A stretch of DNA of 64,000 nucleotides from contig NZ_QPKJ02000002.1 in NCBI RefSeq assembly GCF_003344625.1, positions 682,001-746,000 on the forward strand. The letters run 5' to 3'. The notes beneath the pieces were generated by a model that was given only the letters and a program-made list of their open reading frames with translations, ran no database searches and had not been told where the DNA came from. Positions within the stretch are counted from its first letter, which is position 1. Every line of letters starts with the position of its first letter. This stretch comes from Solirubrobacter deserti. Lineage in GTDB: Bacteria > Actinomycetota > Thermoleophilia > Solirubrobacterales > Solirubrobacteraceae. Of the stretch, positions 25,712 through 33,032 are shown piece by piece. The position numbers and the translations under genes were made by a program.

Positions 25712-25941
25712 CGAACCACGTCCGCGGCCGCAAGTCCCTGCTGTGGCTGCTCGTCCCGTTCCTGCTGTTCGTGGCGGCGCTTCCGCTCGCCAACCGCATC
25801 GACCCGGTGATCCTGGGCCTGCCGTTCCTGTTCTTCTGGGCGCTGCTGGCGGTGATCCTCAGCCCGCTGGCGATCTGGCTCGCCGCACGCTCGGACCCCT
25901 TCTTCCAGCGCGACGAAGCCGAGCCGACCGATGTCGACTGA
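25708..25941 (+). CDS. DUF3311 small membrane protein
   Basis: 77 residues with two membrane helices (LLWLLVPFLLFVAALPL, and GLPFLFFWALLAVILSPLAIWLA) and a charged tail ending EAEPTDVD, as in DUF3311. These proteins are typically encoded directly before sodium:solute symporters, as here, and are presumed small subunits or helpers of the transporter. It is coupled on both sides: ATGA overlap with the M20 gene and an 11-bp overlap with the symporter gene. Confidence 0.88.
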   Translation: MTNHVRGRKSLLWLLVPFLLFVAALPLANRIDPVILGLPFLFFWALLAVILSPLAIWLAARSDPFFQRDEAEPTDVD

Positions 25942-27382
25942 CGCCCAGGTCGCCATCGGCATCTTCGGCGTGGCGATGGTGGCCACGCTCGGCCTCGGCA
26001 TCGCCGCCATGCGCGGCCGCGACGCCGACCGCGAGCAGTGGGCCGTCGGCGGGCGCTCGTTCGGCGTGATCCTCACCTGGGTGCTGCTCGCGGGCGAGTG
26101 CTACACGAGCTTCTCCTACCTGGGCGCCGCGGGCTGGGCGTACGGCTACGGCGCGCCGATCCTCTACCTCGTCGGCTACATGGCCACGGGCTACGCGACC
26201 GTCTACCTGTTCGCGCCGATGGTGTGGAGCTACGCGGCCCGGCACAACCTCGTCAGCGTCCGCGACATCCTCGCCCACCGCTTCCGGTCGCCGCGCTTCG
26301 GCCTGGTGATCGCGATCGTCGCCACGCTCGCGCTGCTGCCCTACATCCAGCTGCAGATCCAGGGCATGGGCCTGGTCGTCAACGCGATCTCCTACAACGA
26401 GATCCCGCTCGAGACGGCGTTCGTGATCGGCTTCGTCGTCTCCGCCGGCTTCGTGCTCGTGAGCGGGCTGCGCGGCAGCGCGTGGGTGAGCGTGTTCAAG
26501 GACGCGCTCGTGATCCTCACGATCGTCTTCCTGGCGATCTACCTGCCGCTGAAGCTCTTCGGCTCCTACGGGAACCTGTTCGAGCGCCTGCGCACCGAAC
26601 GGCCGGAGTGGCTGACGCTGCCCGGCAACGAGTCCCCCGGCCTCGGCGTGCTGTGGTTCATGAGCACCTGCATCCTCAACGGCGTCGCGTTCACCGTGTT
26701 CCCCAGCTTCGTCGCGGGCTACCTGGGCTCCAAGTCGCCGAACACAATCCGCCGCAACGCGATCTTCCTGCCGATGTACTCGCTGCTGCTGCTCGTGCCG
26801 ATGATGCTCGGCATGGCGGCGCTGTTCGTGGTGCCGAACCTGGAGGAGAACGACCTGGCGCTGCTGAGCATGGTCACGGCCGAGCTGCCGGGCTGGGTCG
26901 TGGGGATCGTGGGCGTCGCGGGCGCGCTGAGCGCGATCGTCCCGATGGCCGTCTTCATGCTCTGCATCGGCACGCTGTGGGGCGGCCAGTCCGTCAACCG
27001 GGCTCGCGTCGTCGTGGTCGCGTCCGGCCTGGCCGCGCTCGGCGGCGCGCTGCTATTCCCGGACGCGTTGGTGCGCCTGTCGGTGCTCTCCTACGAGGGC
27101 ATCGCCCAGCTCGTCCCGCCGCTCGTCGGTGGGCTGCTGTGGCGGAGGATGACCGTGCAGGGCGCACTCGCCGGCCTGCTGGTGGGGGAGGCGATCGTCG
27201 TCCCGCTCGCCCTGTCGGGCAACGACCCGTTCCTGGGCGTCAACGCCGGCCTGCTCGGCCTCGTGGCGAACGTGATCGTCAACGTCGCCGTGAGCCGGGC
27301 GCGCCCCCGCGAGGACGCGCCCGGCCCGCGCTTTCAGCGGCTGTCGGAGGGGTCCACGATCCCCTCCTCGAGCCAGGTGTAG
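25931..27382 (+). CDS. Sodium:solute symporter family transporter
   Basis: 483 residues with about 13 membrane helices. SSS-family signatures are the N-terminal EQWAVGGRSFG, the GECYTSFSYLGAAGWAYGYG helix, YMATGYATVYLFAP and VSVRDILAHRFRS. Transporters paired with DUF3311 often take up monocarboxylates or related organic acids with sodium; here the substrate may be that of the upstream enzymes. It is the last gene of the operon. Its final ~49 bp overlap the convergent acyl-CoA dehydrogenase gene. Confidence 0.92.
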   Translation: MSTDAQVAIGIFGVAMVATLGLGIAAMRGRDADREQWAVGGRSFGVILTWVLLAGECYTSFSYLGAAGWAYGYGAPILYLVGYMATGYATVYLFAPMVWSYAARHNLVSVRDILAHRFRSPRFGLVIAIVATLALLPYIQLQIQGMGLVVNAISYNEIPLETAFVIGFVVSAGFVLVSGLRGSAWVSVFKDALVILTIVFLAIYLPLKLFGSYGNLFERLRTERPEWLTLPGNESPGLGVLWFMSTCILNGVAFTVFPSFVAGYLGSKSPNTIRRNAIFLPMYSLLLLVPMMLGMAALFVVPNLEENDLALLSMVTAELPGWVVGIVGVAGALSAIVPMAVFMLCIGTLWGGQSVNRARVVVVASGLAALGGALLFPDALVRLSVLSYEGIAQLVPPLVGGLLWRRMTVQGALAGLLVGEAIVVPLALSGNDPFLGVNAGLLGLVANVIVNVAVSRARPREDAPGPRFQRLSEGSTIPSSSQV

Positions 27383-29184
27383 CGGCCGTCGAGGAGCTTG
27401 ACGGCGGTCGCGTAGCCCGCGTCGTCGTCGTTGGACCACAGCGCGTGGAACAGCTCGTCCGCGCGGCGCTTGGCCTGCGCGCAGAACAGCTCGGCCAGTT
27501 CGCGGGCGGCCTCGCCGCGCTCCGGCGTCTCGCGCGCGATCGTGTCGGCGTAGACGACGGCGGCGGAGATCGCGAACAGCTCGGCGCCGATGTCCACGAT
27601 CCGGCCCAGGAACGACTGGCGCTGCTCGAGCTTGGCCTGCCAGCGGCCCATCGCGTAGAACGTCGAGCGGGCCAGGCGGCGCGAGGAGCGCTCGGCGTAG
27701 CGCAGGTAGGTCGCCAGCTCGCCGAACTCCTCGTAGCCCTTGGGCTTGTGGCCCTCGCCGACGACGAGCTTCGGCAGCCACTTGGCGTAGAAGGTGCCCG
27801 CGGCGACGGCGCTCTTGGCCTTGTCGGGCAGCGGCGTCTCGGGCTCGAGGATGTCGCCTGCGACCTGCAGGTGCTGGTCGACGGCCTCGCGCGCGATCAG
27901 CAGGTGCATGATCTCGGTCGAGCCTTCGAAGATGCGGTTGATGCGCATGTCGCGCAGCGCCTGCTCGACCGGGATCGGCTTCTCGCCGCGCGCCTTCAGC
28001 GACTCGGCGGTCTCGTACCCGCGCCCGCCGCGGACCTGGACGAGCTCGTCGAGCACCTTCCAGCCCAGCTCGGAGCCGTAGAGCTTCGCGATCGCGGCCT
28101 CGATGCGGATGTCGTTGCGCTTCTCGTCGGCCAGGCGGGAGGCGACGTCGAGCATCGCCTCCAGGCCGAACGCCGTCGCCGCGATGAACGCGTTCTTCTG
28201 CGCGACGGCGTCGTGCTTGCCGATCGGGCGGCCCCACTGCACGCGCTCGCTCGACCACTCGCGCGCCACCTTGGTGGCCCACTTGGACTGGCCGACGCAG
28301 ATCGCGGGCAGCGCCAGGCGGCCGGTGTTGAGGGTGCTGAGGGCGATCTTGAGGCCCCAGCCCTCCTTGCCGATCAGGTTCTCCGCCGGCACGAAGACGT
28401 CCTTGAGCTCGGTGACCGAGTTCTCGATCCCCTTGAGGCCCATGAACGCGTTGCGGTGCAGGACCTTGACGCCTTCGCTCTTGTAGTCCAGGACGAAGGC
28501 GCTGATCCCGCCCTTGCGGTCCTCGGACTTGGGCACGCGCGCCATCACGACGACGATGTCGGCGATCGAGCCGTTGGTGGCCCACAGCTTGGTGCCGTTG
28601 AGGACGTAGCCACCCTCGACGGGCTCGGCCGTCGTGGCCACGCGCGCCGGGTCGGAGCCGACGTCGGGCTCGGTGAGCAGGAAGGCGGAGATGTCCGTCC
28701 GCGCCACGCGCGGCAGCCACTCGCGCTTCTGCTCCTCGGTGCCGAACATGCGCAACGGCTCGGCCACGCCGATCGACTGGTGCGCCGACACGAGCGCGCC
28801 GAGCGCGCCGTGGTAGGTGCCGATCATGACCAGCGCGCGGTTGTAGTAGACCTGCGAGAGGCCGAGACCGCCGTACTCCGTCGCGACCTTCATCCCCATC
28901 GCGCCGATCTCCTGGAAGCCCTTGATCACCTCGTCGGGGATCTTCGAGTCCCGCTCGATCTGCAGCGGATCGACCTTCTGCTCGAGGAACTCGCGCAGGG
29001 TCTTCAGGAACGCCTCGCCCTTCTCGACCGCTTCCGCGTCGAGCTTGGGTTGGGGATGGATCAGGTCCAGACGGAAGTTGCCGAGAAAGAGCTCCTTGCC
29101 GAAGCTCGGCAGCTTCCAGTCCTGCTCACGCGCGGCTTCGGCGACCTGCCGAGCCTCGCGTTCGCTCACGTCGGTCGTAGCCAT
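27334..29184 (-). CDS. Acyl-CoA dehydrogenase with C-terminal extension
   Basis: 616 residues. The FAD/acyl-CoA core covers ~70-450, with ATEYGGLGLSQVYYNRALVM, FLLTEPDVGSDPARVATTAE, LNGTKLWATNGSIAD, VQVRGGRGYE and the catalytic-Glu motif IFEGSTEIMHLLIAREA. A ~160-residue helical C-terminal extension follows, as in very-long-chain/ACAD9-type enzymes. It catalyses the first oxidation of fatty acid beta-oxidation. The ATG at 29184 gives the typical length. It is divergent from the secreted glycoside hydrolase gene over a 52-bp gap. No other beta-oxidation gene is present nearby. Confidence 0.93.
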   Translation of the reverse strand: MATTDVSEREARQVAEAAREQDWKLPSFGKELFLGNFRLDLIHPQPKLDAEAVEKGEAFLKTLREFLEQKVDPLQIERDSKIPDEVIKGFQEIGAMGMKVATEYGGLGLSQVYYNRALVMIGTYHGALGALVSAHQSIGVAEPLRMFGTEEQKREWLPRVARTDISAFLLTEPDVGSDPARVATTAEPVEGGYVLNGTKLWATNGSIADIVVVMARVPKSEDRKGGISAFVLDYKSEGVKVLHRNAFMGLKGIENSVTELKDVFVPAENLIGKEGWGLKIALSTLNTGRLALPAICVGQSKWATKVAREWSSERVQWGRPIGKHDAVAQKNAFIAATAFGLEAMLDVASRLADEKRNDIRIEAAIAKLYGSELGWKVLDELVQVRGGRGYETAESLKARGEKPIPVEQALRDMRINRIFEGSTEIMHLLIAREAVDQHLQVAGDILEPETPLPDKAKSAVAAGTFYAKWLPKLVVGEGHKPKGYEEFGELATYLRYAERSSRRLARSTFYAMGRWQAKLEQRQSFLGRIVDIGAELFAISAAVVYADTIARETPERGEAARELAELFCAQAKRRADELFHALWSNDDDAGYATAVKLLDGRYTWLEEGIVDPSDSR

Positions 29185-29236
29185 CCCATGATTACACCGC
29201 AACTCGAGAGGGAGTAAGCGCGTTTGGGTCACACAT

Positions 29237-30601
29237 ATGCGCCTGCTGTTCGCCGTTCTCGCCTCCCTGCTGATCCTTGCCGCCCCCGCGCACGCCGCGG
29301 GCCCCGAGTTGGGGATCGCGGATGACCGCCTGCTCCTGGCCGGCGGGCCCGAAGCGGACAAGGCCGTGCTGGAGTGGCAGCAGAACGGCATTCAGAACGT
29401 GCGCATCTACGCGCTGTGGTCGCGGATCGCGCCGAACTCGCCGACGGGCACCTACGAGTGGGCGCAACTGGATCATGCGATCGACCGCGTGACCGCGGCG
29501 GGGATCAAGCCGATCCTCACCGTCACCGGCCCCGGGCCGCTGTGGGTGAGCCGCCGCTCCGAGCGCGGTGAGCCGCGCTATGACCCGGACCCGAAGCTGT
29601 TCGGCGAGTTCGCGGGCATGGTCGCCGCCCGCTACGGCGCGCGCGTGGACCGCTACATCGTCTGGAACGAGCCCAACCTCGCGGGCTGGATCCGCCCGCA
29701 GGCCGCGTGCTTCGGCAAGGTCTGCAACTCGGTCGCGCCGCACCTGTACCGCGACCTCGTGGCCGCCTCCTACCCGGCCATCCACGCCGCCGACAGCAAC
29801 GCCCAGGTGCTGATCGGGACGATGTCCAGCCGCGGCAGCAAGCTCAGCAACGAGAACTCCAACCACCGCCCGCTCGCGTTCCTGCGCGCGCTCGGGTGCG
29901 TGGACGCCAAGTTCAAGAAGCTGTCCTCCGGCCGCTGCCGGAACTTCAAGCCGGCGCCCGCGGACGGGTTCGCGTTCCACCCGCACGGCGTGCTGGCCGC
30001 GCCCGAGAAGGTCTTCCCGGCCCAGGACGACGTGTCCATCGCGTCGCTCTCGCGGCTCACGAGCGCGCTCGACAAGCTCTCCAACGCGCGCCGGATCAAG
30101 GGCACCAAGCGCAAGCTGGACCTCTACCTCGACGAGTTTGGCTACCAGACCAACCCGCCCGACAAGTTCACCGGCATCACGCTCACCCAGCAGGACCAGT
30201 GGCTCCAGCGCGCCGCCTACCAGGCGTGGCGCAACCCGCGGGTGAAGCTGTTCGCCCAGTACCTGTGGGTGGACGAGCCGCGGTCGCTGAACAACGAGAC
30301 CGGCGGTTGGCAGTCCGGCGTGCGCTTCACCGACGGCCGCGCCAAGCCGAGCCTGAAGCACTTCGCCATGCCGTTCGCGCTCGACGCCGCGCGCGGGCGC
30401 CTATGGGGCCAGGTCCGCACGCGCGAGACGCGCACGGTCACGGTTCAGCGCCGGCTCGCCGGCGCGTCTTCGTGGCGCACCATCGGCACGCGCCGCACGG
30501 ACTCCCAGGGCTACTGGAGCTGGACGACGCGCCTGACCGTCGGCGCCTCCTACCGTTTCCAGGCCGCGGGGGCGACCAGCGCAGCTTTGAAGCGCCGGTA
30601 G
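29237..30601 (+). CDS. Secreted clan-A glycoside hydrolase-like protein
   Basis: 454 residues with a signal peptide (LLILAAPAHAAG). The TIM-barrel has the acid/base motif YIVWNEPNLAGW (~residue 143) and the putative nucleophile in YLDEFGYQT (~residue 299), as in GH5/GH39/GH42-like enzymes. The end (~residues 375-454) is a small basic beta domain (TVTVQRRLAGASSWRTIGTR). Expected to act on polysaccharide outside the cell; the substrate is unknown. The ATG at 29237 fits the signal peptide; there is no strong ribosome binding site. Confidence 0.85.
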   Translation: MRLLFAVLASLLILAAPAHAAGPELGIADDRLLLAGGPEADKAVLEWQQNGIQNVRIYALWSRIAPNSPTGTYEWAQLDHAIDRVTAAGIKPILTVTGPGPLWVSRRSERGEPRYDPDPKLFGEFAGMVAARYGARVDRYIVWNEPNLAGWIRPQAACFGKVCNSVAPHLYRDLVAASYPAIHAADSNAQVLIGTMSSRGSKLSNENSNHRPLAFLRALGCVDAKFKKLSSGRCRNFKPAPADGFAFHPHGVLAAPEKVFPAQDDVSIASLSRLTSALDKLSNARRIKGTKRKLDLYLDEFGYQTNPPDKFTGITLTQQDQWLQRAAYQAWRNPRVKLFAQYLWVDEPRSLNNETGGWQSGVRFTDGRAKPSLKHFAMPFALDAARGRLWGQVRTRETRTVTVQRRLAGASSWRTIGTRRTDSQGYWSWTTRLTVGASYRFQAAGATSAALKRR

Positions 30602-30689
30602 TGTTTGGCACACGCTGACTGCCGATCACACCGCACGGTTCGCGGCGCTCGAGGCGCTGCTGGGCGTCACGTCCGCGCTGTCCGGTGCC

Positions 30690-33029
30690 GTGACGCCGCA
30701 GGACGTGGGCGTCGCCGTGTCCGAGCACGGCGCGCGGGCGCTCGGCGGGACGGGTGGGATCGTCTACGCGCTCGAGGGCGGCGACACGCTGCGGGTGGTG
30801 GGCTCGTGGGGGTATGACCCGGGCCTCGGCGCGCAGTACGGCGTGCTCGCGCTCGCCGCGGACCTGCCCGCGCCGGAGGCCGCGCGCGAGCGGCGGACGG
30901 TCACGCTCGACCTGAGGGACGAGATCGCCGCGCGCTACCCGGGGCTCGAGTCCTTCGGGTCCTTCTGCGCGGTGCCGATGCTCGCCGGCCCCGAGCTGCT
31001 CGGCGCGGTGGCGGTCACCCGCGCGGACACGCGGGCGTTCCTGCCCGCCGAGCGCGAGCTGCTGGAGGCGCTCGGCCGGGTCGCCGGGCACGCGCTGGAG
31101 CGCGCGTCGCTGTACTCGCGCCTGAACCGCCTGCAGGCGACCACCGCCGACCTGGCACGCGCGCTCACGCCGCACGAGGTCGCGGCCACCGCGGCCGCGC
31201 AGGGGGCGGAGGCGCTGGGCGCGTCCAGCGCGTGGGTGGCGCTGCTGGACGAGAGCCGGCAGTCGCTGGAGCTCGCCCACGCCGCCGGGCACCCGGAGGG
31301 CACGGTGCAGCGCTTCCGCTCGCTGCCCCTGACGGCCGAGCTGCCGCTGGCCGAGGCGGCGCGCACGAGCACGCCGGTGTGGCTGGAGGGCGCGGACGCC
31401 ATCTTCGGGCGTTACCCGCGCTTTGCGGAGGTCCGCCCGCAGGCGCAGTCGGCGGCGCTGCTCCCGCTCGTGGAGGGCGGAGCGGCACTGGGCGCGATCG
31501 GGCTCGTGTTCGACACCCCACGCACGTTCGGGCCCGCGGACCGCGACTACCTGCTGACGCTCACGCGGCTGTGCGGCCAGGCGCTCGGGCGGGCGCAGGT
31601 CTACCAGAGCGAGCACGACCTGGCGCTGACGCTTCAGCAGGCGCTGCTGCCGGACGGGCTGCCGCGCGCCGAAGGACTCGAGCTGGCGGTGCGCTACCTG
31701 CCCACCGCCGACGGCGTCGCGGCGGGCGGCGACTTCTACGACGCGCTGCGGCTGACCGGCGGGCGGCTCGGGATCGCGGTCGGCGACGTCGTCGGGCACG
31801 GGCCGCAGGCCGCCGCGGCCATGGGCCAGCTCCGCAGCGCCCTGCGTGCCTATGCGATCGAGGGCCGGTCCCCGGCGCGCGTGCTGCAGCTGCTCAGTCG
31901 CTACGTGGAGGGCGTCCCGGGCGCGCGGGGCGCGACCCTCGTCTACGCCGTGATCGACCCGGCCGCGCGCGAGCTGCGCTACGCGTCCGCCGGGCATCCG
32001 CCGCCGCTGCTGCTCGCTCCCGGTGAGGAGCCGCGGTTCCTCGAAGGCGCCCGGGGCGTGCCGCTGGATCGCACGCTCGGCCACGTGTACGCCGACGCCA
32101 CCGCGTCCCTGGCCGAGAACGGCACGCTGATCCTGTACTCCGACGGCGTGATCGAGCGCCGCGGAGAGGCGCTCGACCACGGCCTGGCGCGGCTGGCGGA
32201 CGCCGCGGACGGGGCGCTGGACGTCGAAAGCCTGGCCGACCGGCTGCTCGGGACCGTCGCCGCGCGGCGCACCGATGACGTCGCGCTGCTCGTGGCGCGC
32301 GTGCACGTGCCGGAGGTCGCGCCGCTGCGGCTGTGGTTCGCGGCCCGGCCCGACCAGCTGGCGGTGGTCCGCGAGGCGATGCGCGGGTGGCTGGAGTCGG
32401 CGGGCGTCGACCGCGGCGACGGCGAGATGCTCGTGCTGGCCGCGGGCGAGCTGTGCGCGAACGCGGTCGAGCACGCCTACCCCGAGGGCCGCGACGGCGC
32501 GGTCGAGGTGGCGATGGCCCGCGACCCCGGCGGAACGGTGTCGCTGGTCGTGCGCGACCGCGGGCGCTGGCGGCCGCCGGCCGTCGACCCCGGCGACCGC
32601 GGGCGCGGCCTCGCGATCGTGCGCGCGCTCATGAGCGAGGTCGAGATCGACGAGGCGCCGGACGGGACCACCGTGACCGTCCGCTACCGGCCGGCGGGGC
32701 TCGCGCCGCCGCCGGCCGCAGCGCCCGGGCCGGCGCTCGTGGAGATCGAGCGCGGGCCCGAGGTGACCGTCGTGCGGGTGATGGGGGAGGTGGACGAGTT
32801 CACCGTCGCGGGCGTCGAGGCGGCGCTCGAGGACCTTGGTGCCGAACCGGTCGTCGTCGACCTGTCCCGGGTCGCGTTCATCGGCAGCACCGGCGTCCGG
32901 ATGCTGTTCGCGCTCGCCGAGCGGGTGGCGCGGCTGGTCGTCGCCGCGCCGCTCGACGCGCCCTTCCGGCGCGCGCTGGAAGTCGCCGAACTGGGCCGCG
33001 TGGCCCAGCTCGTCGAGGCGTGGGACTGA
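30690..33029 (+). CDS. GAF-GAF-SpoIIE phosphatase-HATPase-STAS fusion (partner-switching regulator)
   Basis: 779 residues from the GTG at 30690. Two GAF-like domains (~1-140, ~155-305) are followed by a PP2C/SpoIIE phosphatase (~310-535: GGDFYDALR, VGDVVGHGPQAAAAMG, LILYSDGVIERR), an RsbW-like HATPase (~545-665: AAGELCANAVEHAYPEG, GDRGRGLAIVRALM) and a STAS domain (~690-779: VVDLSRVAFIGSTGVRMLFAL, with the phosphorylatable Ser in GSTG). So phosphatase, anti-sigma kinase and antagonist functions are combined in one chain. The frame stays open upstream (LTADHTARFAALEALLGV, typical of GAF proteins), so the true start may be a rare CTG near 30615. It converges with the RTX gene with a 3-bp gap. 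Confidence 0.9.
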   Translation: MTPQDVGVAVSEHGARALGGTGGIVYALEGGDTLRVVGSWGYDPGLGAQYGVLALAADLPAPEAARERRTVTLDLRDEIAARYPGLESFGSFCAVPMLAGPELLGAVAVTRADTRAFLPAERELLEALGRVAGHALERASLYSRLNRLQATTADLARALTPHEVAATAAAQGAEALGASSAWVALLDESRQSLELAHAAGHPEGTVQRFRSLPLTAELPLAEAARTSTPVWLEGADAIFGRYPRFAEVRPQAQSAALLPLVEGGAALGAIGLVFDTPRTFGPADRDYLLTLTRLCGQALGRAQVYQSEHDLALTLQQALLPDGLPRAEGLELAVRYLPTADGVAAGGDFYDALRLTGGRLGIAVGDVVGHGPQAAAAMGQLRSALRAYAIEGRSPARVLQLLSRYVEGVPGARGATLVYAVIDPAARELRYASAGHPPPLLLAPGEEPRFLEGARGVPLDRTLGHVYADATASLAENGTLILYSDGVIERRGEALDHGLARLADAADGALDVESLADRLLGTVAARRTDDVALLVARVHVPEVAPLRLWFAARPDQLAVVREAMRGWLESAGVDRGDGEMLVLAAGELCANAVEHAYPEGRDGAVEVAMARDPGGTVSLVVRDRGRWRPPAVDPGDRGRGLAIVRALMSEVEIDEAPDGTTVTVRYRPAGLAPPPAAAPGPALVEIERGPEVTVVRVMGEVDEFTVAGVEAALEDLGAEPVVVDLSRVAFIGSTGVRMLFALAERVARLVVAAPLDAPFRRALEVAELGRVAQLVEAWD

Positions 33030-33032
33030 CGC

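Noticed and set aside
26038..29217. 1,000-codon plus-strand frame crossing the symporter and acyl-CoA dehydrogenase genes
   Set aside because: It is a different frame of the symporter gene joined to the antisense of the dehydrogenase gene. It carries no recognisable protein features.
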